Assembly (NCBI RefSeq): GCF_001639725.1
Contig: NZ_LTAW01000003.1
Coordinates: 124,001 to 188,000, forward strand
Direction: 5' to 3'
Source of the DNA: Marinomonas atlantica
Lineage (GTDB): Bacteria; Pseudomonadota; Gammaproteobacteria; Pseudomonadales; Marinomonadaceae
DNA: 64,000 bases
Shown: one piece after another, positions 26,003 to 34,356 of the stretch
Layout of the letters: the number at the start of each line of letters is the position of its first letter
Numbering within the stretch: position 1 is the stretch's first letter
The notes under the pieces: model-generated
Databases searched by the model: none
Told to the model about the DNA's origin: nothing
The model's input: only the letters and a program-made list of their open reading frames with translations
Program-made: the position numbers and the translations under genes

Positions 26003-26546
26003 TTTCTACCCCTTTCATGCGCTGAATGGCGTTGATTGCAGATTGGTAGATTCCATTACCATCAGACATCCCCGCAAAGTGTTGAAGCAGTTGGAGCTTT
26101 TCGGCTAAAGCAATGGCGGTACTATTGCACGTCCAAGACTGCGTAAGGTATGAGCCTAAAACGTCATTCATTACGCCTTTATCTAGTAATAGGAAGCGGT
26201 TTAAACGGCCTTCAATTGCCGCCATTACCATGTTGTTCAGCATTTCCAATTCCCAGCGGGTTAACGGTGCGTTTAGCTGTGCGCCGATTTCGCCTAACTC
26301 ATAATGGTGCTGTGTTAGGGAACTGGTTCTAAATGATGGCTGGCGTTGAATTTTGTCTATGGTTTGCTCAGGGTCCCAAACAGTAATGAACGTCCATCCC
26401 GCCACGTCACCACGGTCTATTTCATGGCACACGTACATTTTCCGCCAATGGTTGCCGATCAATCTCGCGACATTGATTTCAGACGCTGAAAAACTGAATA
26501 ACAGGCAATTGACTTTGTTTGCTACGCTGGCGGGTTGTGCTGTCAT
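25995..26546 (-). CDS. Phage hypothetical protein upstream of rep
   Basis: A 183-residue soluble protein (start MTAQPASVANKVNCLLFSF) with no recognised motif; it has aromatic-rich segments such as HWRKMYVCHEID and GWTFITVWDPEQ and a helical C-terminal half (WELEMLNNMVMAAIEGRLNR). ATG at 26546 has GGGAG nine bases upstream; GTG at 26552 is possible. Its end overlaps rep, so it may assist replication or control initiator synthesis. Confidence 0.7.
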   Translation of the reverse strand: MTAQPASVANKVNCLLFSFSASEINVARLIGNHWRKMYVCHEIDRGDVAGWTFITVWDPEQTIDKIQRQPSFRTSSLTQHHYELGEIGAQLNAPLTRWELEMLNNMVMAAIEGRLNRFLLLDKGVMNDVLGSYLTQSWTCNSTAIALAEKLQLLQHFAGMSDGNGIYQSAINAIQRMKGVESV

Positions 26547-26679
26547 GTTCACTGGCTCCCTGTGTGGCTTTGTGTTCTGAAAGGTAAGCCGCCCAGAGTT
26601 GACCCCTTAGCGGCTTTGGTGGTTGGTGCATAAGAAAGACGCTGAGTTGCTGGCGGCTTTCGTGAAGTGAGGCGGTCAT
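26479..26679 (-). CDS. Small overlapping phage gene (tentative)
   Basis: ATG at 26679 directly follows AGGGGGTGGGT, the strong GGGG-type ribosome-binding site seen across this operon. The frame gives 66 residues (MTASLHESRQQLSVFLMHQ, polar C-terminal half, end LPVIQFFSV). It overlaps the next gene by 68 bp in another frame. The good start site argues that it is translated, perhaps as a leader that couples translation; no family is recognised. Confidence 0.45.
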   Translation of the reverse strand: MTASLHESRQQLSVFLMHQPPKPLRGQLWAAYLSEHKATQGASEHDSTTRQRSKQSQLPVIQFFSV

Positions 26680-26688
26680 ACCCACCCC

Positions 26689-26946
26689 CTAGTAATCTGG
26701 CGCGGCTTCGGCGCGTTGCATTTCTTTGATGACGTTCACATACACTTTGCCGCCTGCTACTGGCTGATAACGAGCAATCACACCTGTCTGTAGGTCTTTC
26801 TTAACTGCCCCTTCAGTTTTATCGCCAACCAATAGCGCCCAGTTTTTAGGGCTCATATATGGCGGCAATCCAAATACAACTTGAGCCCCTTCAGACTCAA
26901 TTTGTACAAATGACACCTTTTTAGGCTCTTTTGAATCTATAGACAT
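26689..26946 (-). CDS. First gene of the prophage lytic operon, unknown function
   Basis: An 85-residue protein: start MSIDSKEPKKVSFVQIE, middle VFGLPPYMSPKNWALLVGD, and a beta-like C-terminal half (VIARYQPVAGGKVYVNVIK). It opens the leftward operon opposite cI, the place where phages keep cro-like repressors or early replication proteins. No HTH is evident; a small nucleic-acid-binding protein is possible. TTTAGGAG precedes the ATG. Confidence 0.65.
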   Translation of the reverse strand: MSIDSKEPKKVSFVQIESEGAQVVFGLPPYMSPKNWALLVGDKTEGAVKKDLQTGVIARYQPVAGGKVYVNVIKEMQRAEAAPDY

Positions 26947-26994
26947 TGGTCTACACTCCTAAACTTGTACTTTTGTGGTCATTCTAGCTACTTC

Positions 26995-27042
26995 TTGGTT
27001 TCAAATTACCAATAGGTGAGATGTTAGGTTTCAGATTACCAA
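26995..27042. promoter_or_regulatory. Candidate CI operators between the divergent operons
   Basis: GGTTTCARATTACCAA occurs at 26997-27012 and 27027-27042, a 30-bp period. The first copy is embedded in TTGGT-N8-ACCAA. They lie between the start of the leftward lytic operon and cI, where repressor sites are expected. Confidence 0.6.
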
Positions 27043-27079
27043 AAGTAAAGGTTAAAAATAAACTTAAGGGCTTTTGGAA

Positions 27080-27727
27080 ATGAATAATTCTATTGATGTA
27101 ATTGAAAGGTTGAGACGTATTCATAATGCTGAAAACAATACTCAACTTTGTGAGGCGCTAGGAGTTAGCGTTAGTGGTGTGAAAAATTGGAAAAATAGAA
27201 ATGTCATTCCTTACAAAGAAGTTTGCATCACAGCCTTAGATAAAGGCGTATCACTTGAATGGTTGCTAACAGGGAAGGGCGAAATGATGGAATCAGGAAA
27301 CACCGCAAAGCACTACTCAGTGCCGCAATATGCCATCCAAGCAAGCGCGGGTGGTGGGACATTAGTCGAAGCTGAAGCCATAGAACAACATTTAACCCTT
27401 AGTCGCGAATGGTTAGCACGCGAGGGTATTAATTCTGGTGATTTAATTGGCATCTATGCACGTGGCGATTCAATGGAGCCGACTATTACAAATGGCGATT
27501 CTCTACTTATTGACCGAACAGAAAACATCGTAGGCAGTGACGGCGGGATATACGTCATCAACTACGAGGGTGAACTATTCGTTAAGCGTGTTCAGAAGTT
27601 GCTTGATGGCCGCATAGCTGTAACCAGTGATAACCCGCATCACATGAGCATCGAAATATCTAAACATGACTTAGACCGATTAACGATTATTGGCCGTGTC
27701 GTTTGGTTCGGTAGAAAGATGGTGTGA
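27080..27727 (+). CDS. CI-type phage repressor with S24 peptidase domain
   Basis: A 215-residue repressor. Residues ~1-60 form an HTH (NTQLCEALGVSVSGVKNWKN; NVIPYKEVCITAL; LEWLLTGKGEM) of the phage CI/BetR group. The C-terminal half is a LexA/S24 domain: AGGGT near residue 90 as the possible self-cleavage Ala-Gly, catalytic Ser in GDSMEPTI (~129) and Lys in FVKRVQK (~167). Such repressors are inactivated by RecA-stimulated cleavage, making the prophage SOS-inducible. ATG at 27080 is preferred over a TTG six bases upstream. int follows by 3 bp. Confidence 0.9.
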   Translation: MNNSIDVIERLRRIHNAENNTQLCEALGVSVSGVKNWKNRNVIPYKEVCITALDKGVSLEWLLTGKGEMMESGNTAKHYSVPQYAIQASAGGGTLVEAEAIEQHLTLSREWLAREGINSGDLIGIYARGDSMEPTITNGDSLLIDRTENIVGSDGGIYVINYEGELFVKRVQKLLDGRIAVTSDNPHHMSIEISKHDLDRLTIIGRVVWFGRKMV

Positions 27728-27730
27728 CCT

Positions 27731-28780
27731 ATGGCTATTAAACAAACAAAGGACGGCTGGAAAGTTGATTTTCGTGCAGGCGGTGCCAATGGCAAACGCT
27801 ACCGTAAGACGTGTAAAACCAAAGCCGAAGCCGAACGCTACCAGAAATATGTTGAAGCCCAATTAATCACGACAGGCAAGCCGTGGCAGTCAAAGCCAAA
27901 AGACCCCCGCCGATTGTCTGAATTAGCACAGCTTTGGAAAGACCATATAGGCTTGCAACTCAAAGACTTTGAAGCGCGTGCACGTAAGCTTGACCATATT
28001 GTTGATGGGGTTGGCGATCCTGTCGCCAGCCAGCTATCACCAGAGATATTCAACGGTTACTTGTCCGCAAAGCTGAAAAGAGGCCGAAGCAAAGCCACGG
28101 TTAACAAAGATATCGTTATGCTAGGAGCGGTTTATAATGGCTTGTTTAAGCTGGGTATCATTGACTATGAAAACCCCGTTAAAGTGGTCAAAAAGCTAAA
28201 GCTGGATCACCGCGAGCTGTCTTTTTTAAGTCATATTGAAATAGTGCGACTTTTGAAAGTGCTTGATGATATGGGAGAGGGTGACACCCGTTTAATCTCT
28301 GAAATCTGTATCAATACTGGTGCACGCTGGGGAGAAGCTGAGCACATTAGTAAAAAGATGGTTCGACACGGAAAGCTGACATTTACCAACACTAAGAACG
28401 GTAAGAACCGATCCATTCCGGTAAGTGAAACACTGTTCAACAAGATCAAAGCCCACGCCGCAAAAGTTAAGGGTGATTTTGTGTTTGACCAGGAGCCGCG
28501 TAAATTAAGAATGGATGTGTTTGCCGAGGCTATCGCAATAGCAAAGATCGAATTACCCGTGGGGCAGAATACCCACGTCCTCCGGCACACCTTCGCTAGT
28601 CACTTTGTTATCAACGGTGGCAACATACTGTCATTGATGAAAATACTAGATCACTCGGATATTTCTATCACCATGAAGTATGCCCACCTTGCTAAAGACC
28701 ACTTCATTGATGCTATAACGTATGGCCCCCAAACGGCAGGAGGTGGACATATAGTGGACACTGATAAAATAGTGGCTTAG
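27731..28780 (+). CDS. int: Tyrosine integrase
   Basis: A 349-residue tyrosine recombinase. The N-terminal arm-binding part (GWKVDFRAGGANGKRYRKT) is followed by a SAM-like core-binding domain (~70-155) and the catalytic domain: Arg in NTGARWGEAEH (~197), HVLRHTFASH (~280-289) with His and Arg, and nucleophile Tyr in MKYAHLAKDH (~316). It lies with cI in a lysogeny operon and ends 42 bp before attR. Its last codons contain the right-hand pair of candidate arm sites. Confidence 0.93.
   Translation: MAIKQTKDGWKVDFRAGGANGKRYRKTCKTKAEAERYQKYVEAQLITTGKPWQSKPKDPRRLSELAQLWKDHIGLQLKDFEARARKLDHIVDGVGDPVASQLSPEIFNGYLSAKLKRGRSKATVNKDIVMLGAVYNGLFKLGIIDYENPVKVVKKLKLDHRELSFLSHIEIVRLLKVLDDMGEGDTRLISEICINTGARWGEAEHISKKMVRHGKLTFTNTKNGKNRSIPVSETLFNKIKAHAAKVKGDFVFDQEPRKLRMDVFAEAIAIAKIELPVGQNTHVLRHTFASHFVINGGNILSLMKILDHSDISITMKYAHLAKDHFIDAITYGPQTAGGGHIVDTDKIVA
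28744..28762. repeat. Right pair of candidate integrase arm sites
   Basis: TGGACATA-TAG-TGGACACT, inside the int 3' end, matches the left pair at 15870-15888 in motif, period (11 bp) and direction. Confidence 0.5.
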
Positions 28781-28822
28781 TTTTATTTAATAAAATCAAA
28801 AGGTTAGATTTTTTGTTTTAGT

Positions 28823-28849
28823 CACCATTTGGTGCCTTTTTTTATGCCT
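28823..28849. repeat. attR core (27-bp direct repeat)
   Basis: Identical to 15753-15779. Here it is preceded by GT instead of GG, so the terminator stem is imperfect. It also serves as the end of the cI-int transcript. Confidence 0.9.
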
Positions 28850-28962
28850 GAAATTCTTCTCTAACGCTTCTTTAGTTCTCTCATATCAAGGCTTTCAGCC
28901 TGTTTCCTTATAGCCAGTGCTTTCTGACTTGTTTTTAGCGCATGGACTCGCATTTCTTTTAT

Positions 28963-29922
28963 CTAATTCGAAACCTTCACTTCTTTCATTTCTGGATGAT
29001 TTCGTAAATACAGCTTCCAAGATTGCTTTATCGCTTTTACTTCTGTTTCTAGCCAATGTTGAAAGTTCTGCACTTTTTGATATTTAAAATGCGGTGCTGG
29101 AGCGACAAGGTAGAAGTCATATTGAGACTTCATATAAATAGGGATGGGGCAGATCAGTTGCCCTTTTTCGATCTGGTCATACACCAACCCATAACGTGCC
29201 ATGGCAAGGCCTTGGCGAGAAAGCAGAGCCTCTATGAGCGTGGTGGAATCCGTTGTATGCAAATGGGACCTCATTGGCAAATCGTACATCTCTAAAAAAT
29301 GCTGCAGAACTGGCCATACATGCTTTACGTCTGGCCCCGTATCCGTAATGACGGGAATATTTCCTATTTGTGCTTTTATGGGCTCATCCATATTGATCAA
29401 AGACGGGTGACAGACAAGCACCAAATGCTCCTCAAATAAAGGTTTTGACATAAGCCCTTCGTATTGCCCACGTCCTAAGCGAATACATAAGTCTAAATCG
29501 CTGTCAGAAAACGTTGATAGACCGGAATCAAGATTGAGGCGGAGATTGATATCGGGCGCTTGAGCTTGAAAGCCGCCTAAGCGCGATACCAGCCAGCGAC
29601 TCGAGAAAGAGGGCAGCGAACTGATCACCAGCGTATTCGGGTTAGGGTCTTCTGTGATGCCTTTAACGCCTTCTTCTAAAAGTAGGAAAGCTTTCTCCAC
29701 ATAGTCCGATAAATACTGACCTTCCGCCGTTAGGCTTACTTGTCGAGTGTGACGCTCAAACAGCTCAACCCCTAAAGTTTGTTCTAAGTTTTTGATTTGT
29801 TGACTTACAGCGGCTTGCGTCACAAATAGATGATCAGCGGCTTTTTTAAAGCTTAACGTCTGCGCTGAGTGGCGGAATGCGAGCAAGGATTTAAGAGGCG
29901 GTAAGGCGCGACTCGAAGACAT
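28963..29922 (-). CDS. LysR-family regulator, GcvA-like
   Basis: A 319-residue LysR-type regulator. The N-terminal HTH (LPPLKSLLAFRHSAQTLSF, AADHLFVTQAAVSQQIKNLE) and the downstream LFERHTR match the GcvA/AmpR subgroup, and a substrate-binding domain follows (~95-300). The target cannot be read, but the gene is divergent from the DUF1127 gene, as many LysR regulators are from their targets. It is the first host gene past attR. Confidence 0.88.
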   Translation of the reverse strand: MSSSRALPPLKSLLAFRHSAQTLSFKKAADHLFVTQAAVSQQIKNLEQTLGVELFERHTRQVSLTAEGQYLSDYVEKAFLLLEEGVKGITEDPNPNTLVISSLPSFSSRWLVSRLGGFQAQAPDINLRLNLDSGLSTFSDSDLDLCIRLGRGQYEGLMSKPLFEEHLVLVCHPSLINMDEPIKAQIGNIPVITDTGPDVKHVWPVLQHFLEMYDLPMRSHLHTTDSTTLIEALLSRQGLAMARYGLVYDQIEKGQLICPIPIYMKSQYDFYLVAPAPHFKYQKVQNFQHWLETEVKAIKQSWKLYLRNHPEMKEVKVSN

Positions 29923-30050
29923 CGATCTCTCCTATGAATAAGTTTTTCTAAATCATAGCCTGCTTTTTCTCGTTTGTCCTATGACAGCTTATTGTTGATT
30001 ATTTAATCACAAACCAAGCCCAGCGATAATGAGAACACAGGAGAAACGTA

Positions 30051-30293
30051 ATGAAGACGAATCCAGAGGCACAATTGAAGTGCATTAACCCTTGCACGAT
30101 CGGCGTAGCATCAAATGGAAGATATACATTAGGTAAAATTAAAATAAACGCGTGGAAGTCGCTCTTTAAAAAAGTGGCTCATAACCTTCGCACACGGAGT
30201 AGATTGCACACGTTAAATGAGTCGCAACTGAAAGACATTGGGCTGACAGCAGCCGATGTTGATCACGAAACCCGCAAGCCATTATGGAAGTGA
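30051..30293 (+). CDS. DUF1127 (YjiS-like) small protein
   Basis: An 80-residue protein whose C-terminal half matches DUF1127: NLRTRSRLHTLNESQLKDIG, then LTAADVDHETRKPLW. DUF1127 proteins are small, basic and often regulated with LysR partners; some act in phosphate or stress responses through RNA binding. GGAGAAACGTA precedes the ATG. The first ~35 residues are not part of the domain. Confidence 0.8.
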   Translation: MKTNPEAQLKCINPCTIGVASNGRYTLGKIKINAWKSLFKKVAHNLRTRSRLHTLNESQLKDIGLTAADVDHETRKPLWK

Positions 30294-30727
30294 TAATCCA
30301 ACACTGCTTGAGAGGATTGTATATAAAAGCCACTTATATGCTGATTATAAGTGGCTATATGGGTTTTTATAAAGCGGTCGCGTATCACGAGCTACTTTCT
30401 CGTTAGTTCTTAGATCAGCCATTAAAGGCAACTAAACTACTTTTCTTAAATACTTAAGCTAGTAATACGCAATTTTTATTTGACTCTAATAGCTTAAGTG
30501 TAATCGAGCTAAGATAGAGCTATTGCTGCGGCGCACTGCCGAAGACAAGAAAGAGAGGATAAATATATTATATGTCTACTGGTTAGACTAATAGTATTTT
30601 AGAGTTTACATGAACATCTTCATTTATGCTCATGTTGTTGTACATGACGTTAAATTTTGATTGGATACAGGACTTTAAGTATCATTTCATCCAGTATCCA
30701 ATCAGAAAAAGATATTGATCATATGTT
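30294..30727. other. Gene-free stretch between DUF1127 and the M48 lipoprotein gene
   Basis: It holds a hairpin at 30328-30356 (AGCCACTTATA / TATAAGTGGCT, T5 eight bases later), a plausible terminator for the DUF1127 gene. A second inverted repeat, 30659-30668 / 30694-30703 (GATTGGATAC / GTATCCAATC), lies past the stop of the minus-strand lipoprotein gene. I see no coding sequence or RNA gene in the rest. Confidence 0.5.
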
Positions 30728-31720
30728 TTAAATATTTTCAATCATCTCATTTCTCAAGGCGCCTGAGTGCTTATTCTTTATATACGTAAAGATCATTTTT
30801 TCGCGCCAGGGGATTGGTGAATGATCGCCGGAAATATTATTCATACTGTCAAAGAAATCAAGGCGGTCACTATAGCTCGATAAACCCCCATTTTTGTTCA
30901 TTTCTTTTGCTTGTTCGTTAAGAGAATTAAATGCAGAATTTAGATCACCTTCCTGATAACCAAGACAAGATCTAATATTATCAAGGTTATGACTCAAAGC
31001 TTGAGGGCTATAGCCAGCTTTAACTAACAAATCGACTCCAACTAAATCTGCATGCGTTTCATGCTTTGTTGATAATCCATTTTTGGCTCTTGTTTCTTCT
31101 ATTTCCATCGTTCTAGAGTAGTTGTCTGTAATGAAATTAGAGGTGGAGCCAAGCAATCCAGTCAGAAAGTTTTGAGACTTTTTACTGTTAAATTCTTCAT
31201 TAGCACGCTTTTTTTCATCTTTTAAAGAAGCCGCTTTTAGAATCATGGTTTTAGGATGTTCTAAGAGGTAGTGTACAGACTCATGGTATATTATGAATGC
31301 TATCTCATCAATATAATCTGAACTGTCAAAGACTCCACGGGTCAAATAAACCCCGTCCTCTCTTGCGATTGCCATATATGATTCATGGTCGACGATAGTA
31401 ACAGGGATTGAAACCTTACAGTCTAACGCAGAGTTTATGTTAGTAAGGATGCTCCTTGTTATTTCAGTGTATTTTTTTACTTTAGCTTTGTTATCTATAG
31501 ATATTTCCCCTTTGAATTTTTGGCATATTGAAGCTATATCTACATAATCTAGGTATGTTCCTTCCATGCTACTATATGCAGAATCTATACTTTCGAAATT
31601 CATGTTTTCAATGTCAGATTTTTCTGAAGTTTTATTTTTTACACCTCCTCCTATTTTTATGCATCCAGATAAAAATAAGCTTAAAAATAAAACAATTAAA
31701 ACATTTTTTTTATTCATCAC
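30728..31720 (-). CDS. M48-like metallopeptidase lipoprotein
   Basis: A 330-residue protein with a lipoprotein signal (lipobox FLSGC; mature N-terminal Cys ~residue 20). The zinc site is HESVH (~residue 142) in IIYHESVHYLLEH, with a probable third ligand in HETHADLVGVDLL (~221), the M48/peptidase-M48-like arrangement. It would act in the periplasm on an outer- or inner-membrane leaflet. The gene is AT-rich, as are the next two, and overlaps the small secreted protein upstream by 11 bp, so the two are cotranscribed. The substrate is unknown. Confidence 0.75.
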   Translation of the reverse strand: MMNKKNVLIVLFLSLFLSGCIKIGGGVKNKTSEKSDIENMNFESIDSAYSSMEGTYLDYVDIASICQKFKGEISIDNKAKVKKYTEITRSILTNINSALDCKVSIPVTIVDHESYMAIAREDGVYLTRGVFDSSDYIDEIAFIIYHESVHYLLEHPKTMILKAASLKDEKKRANEEFNSKKSQNFLTGLLGSTSNFITDNYSRTMEIEETRAKNGLSTKHETHADLVGVDLLVKAGYSPQALSHNLDNIRSCLGYQEGDLNSAFNSLNEQAKEMNKNGGLSSYSDRLDFFDSMNNISGDHSPIPWREKMIFTYIKNKHSGALRNEMIENI

Positions 31721-32084
31721 ACTCTCCTACTAGGCCATGCGTTCCATATGATTTTCTTGGTTCTGAGGATTCGAAAACTCTTTCCCCGCAAATGTTTTTT
31801 GTTATAGCTTTTCCGCTCAATTTAACTTCTATTTGATGAGTGAATAATGTTTTTCCATCTATCACTGTTTTTACCATTCCTTGTTTGGTTATATCTAGAA
31901 CTTTAAGTTTTTCAATTTTAGGGTTTGGTAGTGTTGACCTTTTTTTAGTGTAGCACTTTGAGGTGGTGTTAGGTCCCTCACAAATTTGGACATCATTAAA
32001 GTTGAATTTAATTATAGTTCTTTCTTCTGCGTGGGAAACGTTGCTTAAGCCCAGAATAATTGAAAATAAATATTGAGCCCTCAT
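31710..32084 (-). CDS. Small secreted cysteine-containing protein, unknown
   Basis: A 124-residue protein with a signal peptide (MRAQYLFSIILGLSNVSHA). The mature part carries four cysteines (ICEGPN, KCYTKK, NICGER, VGECDE), likely two periplasmic disulfides, and several beta-like segments. It lies between a CHASE2 membrane protein and an M48-like lipoprotein on one AT-rich minus-strand block. No family recognised. Confidence 0.65.
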   Translation of the reverse strand: MRAQYLFSIILGLSNVSHAEERTIIKFNFNDVQICEGPNTTSKCYTKKRSTLPNPKIEKLKVLDITKQGMVKTVIDGKTLFTHQIEVKLSGKAITKNICGERVFESSEPRKSYGTHGLVGECDE

Positions 32085-32116
32085 GAATATGCCTCCTGTT
32101 TATTGTTGATTTAAAG

Positions 32117-33562
32117 TCATTTTCTTTTTGATGTTCTGTTCTTTATAGTATAAATAGCGGGTGTGATAAATGAAGATAGACATAAAAAAAATACTCCTGT
32201 AAATGCAATCCAGTCTAAAGGTCCTGTTTTTTTTGAAAGTATTAGGTATATTGTTGTAGCAAGTATTAATAAATATATGGTGGTGAATTTTTTTCCAATA
32301 TGAATTTTCCTAAAATTATTTACTTTATTCTTCATATAGAAGGATAAGAATAGCGCTAAGAAGTAAAGTGTATTTTGATATAAGTCAATGTAAGAGAATG
32401 CATAACCATCTATTGGCTTTGATTTTTTCCAATAGTTATCCCCCATAGTTACTAAATTTATGAAAGACATGGCATGAAAGAAAACACCTGGTAATTCATC
32501 ATGTACTGGAGATATAACTACATCGGATGAGCCAGAGAGCTTATATCCAATGAATATAAATTTATCCTTTAATGCATTTTTTAGGGCTGGATTATCTAGT
32601 GCTCCCTGCTCAAGTAGGCTATCAGCTAGTATTGTTAATATCGGTGAACAAACATCGCGTTTTTCGCTGATTTCTTCGCTTGTTCTGAAGCCATAGGTGA
32701 AATGACGATCTAATGCTTTAAAAAAACTGTTATTTCTAGGTTTGCATTTAGTGGATATGAATTTACTCTGATCTTCATGGATTGTATTATTCCAGCGCAC
32801 AATCATAGGATCATAGAATTTGTATTCTTCTATATTAGGATTTATGCTGCAAGTGTGTGTTTCGCAATAGTATTTGTACATTAGCATACTAGCAGTAGGG
32901 GTGATTTCTTTTTTAGTATCAGGGGTGATGAATAAAGGGTAATTTTTAGATAGTCCTCTCCAAATTATAGGCGATAAAGTAGTGTTTTTATTGATTTTAT
33001 TTCTTAAGCTATCTTCATTGTTTAATCTTTTTTCGGTATCAAAGTCAGGGTCGCTACCTATAAAAATAGGGAATTCTTTACTTGATATTTCCAGTTGAGT
33101 TAACCAGTTATCTAGATTTGGTGTGTGTTCGTAGTGTTGAAAAATATCTATAAAAACAGATTTAGGATTATAATAGGTAATTGTTTTTAAGATTCTTGAA
33201 AGAGCTCTATATCCAATGGGATAACTATATCCATGCTTTTCAATAGTATAATCATCTATCAATATTACCGTGGCTACTTTTGAATCGGCCTCAAAGTTCG
33301 AGGCCGTGGCATCTAAAATTAGCATTTCACTCTGATTTTGGCTGGTTGTTTTTAGTCCCAAGGGGTTTATCAATATTATGGATGAAATAGTGAGTGCCTT
33401 GATAAGAGGTAATGCAGCAAAGCGTAACCATTCTATTGCCGGTGTTAGAGCTGGGCGTAACCACTCTATGAGCGATGATGCATTAGTGCGAAGCCTTCTA
33501 TTAAGCGACAAGGCAACATCACACAGCCACTTTGCGATTAAAAAAAGACGTTCCTTTCCCAT
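32117..33562 (-). CDS. CHASE2-domain membrane protein without an output domain
   Basis: A 481-residue protein. One membrane segment (~residues 50-67) leads to a large extracytoplasmic CHASE2 domain (KVATVILIDDYTIEKHG; YPIGYRALSRILKTI; NPKSVFIDIF; and NALKDKFIFIGYKLSGSSDVV, PGVFFHAMSF), then three C-terminal spans (~395-475) and a short basic tail. CHASE2 usually senses ligands for cyclases, kinases or GGDEF enzymes; here no enzyme domain follows. Base composition is clearly AT-rich against the surrounding core genes, pointing to transfer. Confidence 0.8.
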   Translation of the reverse strand: MGKERLFLIAKWLCDVALSLNRRLRTNASSLIEWLRPALTPAIEWLRFAALPLIKALTISSIILINPLGLKTTSQNQSEMLILDATASNFEADSKVATVILIDDYTIEKHGYSYPIGYRALSRILKTITYYNPKSVFIDIFQHYEHTPNLDNWLTQLEISSKEFPIFIGSDPDFDTEKRLNNEDSLRNKINKNTTLSPIIWRGLSKNYPLFITPDTKKEITPTASMLMYKYYCETHTCSINPNIEEYKFYDPMIVRWNNTIHEDQSKFISTKCKPRNNSFFKALDRHFTYGFRTSEEISEKRDVCSPILTILADSLLEQGALDNPALKNALKDKFIFIGYKLSGSSDVVISPVHDELPGVFFHAMSFINLVTMGDNYWKKSKPIDGYAFSYIDLYQNTLYFLALFLSFYMKNKVNNFRKIHIGKKFTTIYLLILATTIYLILSKKTGPLDWIAFTGVFFLCLSSFITPAIYTIKNRTSKRK

Positions 33563-33611
33563 TTTTTGGCATCCTTTGACTTCTATATCCCTATGAAGTA
33601 TAGGGTTAGGC

Positions 33612-34124
33612 TTATTTATAGCAAAAGATCTTAAACTCCCAAAGACCTTCTTTCATTTTAAGTTGCATGGTGAGCTGCTCGTATACGGTCTGAAATTGTG
33701 CGGCATTTTGCTCCGGATCGTAACCGTCATGGATGGCGGCGCGTGCGTTGTAGAGCTGGATCACGGCCGATAAATACGGTGTCAGTATTTCAGTATCGAC
33801 TTCAAAGCCTGCGGATTTAACTGCGGCAATTAATTCTTGAGATGTTTTGGCGGCTATGTTTGAGTTGATCTGCTGGCCTTTGGGCGGTGTCATTTGTCTG
33901 CGATCTAGCCAGCCTTCTGGAAGGTCTAGACGTTGCTCAATAACGCGCGCTGTGCTGTCAATAAGTTTACCTTTACCACTTAACACACGGCTGACCCACG
34001 CTTGGCTAAAACCACATATTTCAGCGATGGAAGCTTGTGAATAGCCTTTGTCTGCTTCGAGATGGGCAACATACTCTGCAAAGTTTTGGCGACGCCTGAA
34101 TCGACCAGGCTCTACTAGACACAT
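33612..34124 (-). CDS. HTH (XRE/ParB-like) DNA-binding protein
   Basis: A 170-residue protein with a helix-turn-helix near residues 30-60 (YSQASIAEICGFSQAWVSRV, then LSGKGKLI) and a helical C-terminal half (ELIAAVKSAGFEVDTEIL). ATG at 34124 (MCLVEPGRF) is the likely start. It is divergent from the DksA-like gene 230 bp away and follows the AT-rich cluster in the opposite position, so it may regulate that cluster. Family not certain. Confidence 0.65.
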   Translation of the reverse strand: MCLVEPGRFRRRQNFAEYVAHLEADKGYSQASIAEICGFSQAWVSRVLSGKGKLIDSTARVIEQRLDLPEGWLDRRQMTPPKGQQINSNIAAKTSQELIAAVKSAGFEVDTEILTPYLSAVIQLYNARAAIHDGYDPEQNAAQFQTVYEQLTMQLKMKEGLWEFKIFCYK

Positions 34125-34356
34125 TTTTTCCAAAGGTCGTTTGTTGTTCTTGTATGGCTAATTTCCCCAATTAAAAATCTAACAGGCCACGATTAGGCAT
34201 CTTTGCTGCTGGTTGTTGCTATTCGACCTATTAATATACGGTGTCGTTATGGCAACAAAATGCGGTTTTTTCGGTTTTAATCTCGGTTGTTTCTATCCAG
34301 TTTGCTTTCTATACTTATCGGCTAAATTGAATAATTGAGTTTGTATTGGAGTACCT

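Larger units (their letters stand above)
15753..28849. mobile_element. Tailless, PM2-like prophage integrated at tRNA-Leu
   Basis: A 13.1 kb element bounded by 27-bp direct repeats at the 3' end of leuZ. Right arm: CI/S24 repressor and tyrosine integrase on the plus strand. Everything else is one minus-strand block: small early genes, a rolling-circle initiator, a packaging-type ATPase, a double-jelly-roll-like capsid protein, several one-span membrane proteins, spike-like proteins, a lytic transglycosylase and lysis-size membrane peptides, then a SieB-like protein. There is no terminase large subunit, portal, tail tube, tape measure or baseplate gene. This gene set is that of corticovirus-type membrane-containing viruses (PM2 genome ~10 kb) and related prophages of aquatic bacteria. 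All genes look intact, so the prophage may be functional. Confidence 0.85.

Noticed and set aside
15753-28849. Filamentous (inovirus) prophage with a Zot-like ATPase
   Set aside because: The ATPase lacks a membrane span, there is no short major coat protein or pIII/pVI set, and the element carries a 287-residue capsid-like protein and a lytic transglycosylase, which inoviruses do not have.
30328-30356. Strong terminator after the DUF1127 gene
   Set aside because: The stem is good, but the T run begins eight bases after it, so it was recorded only as a plausible hairpin within the gap entry.
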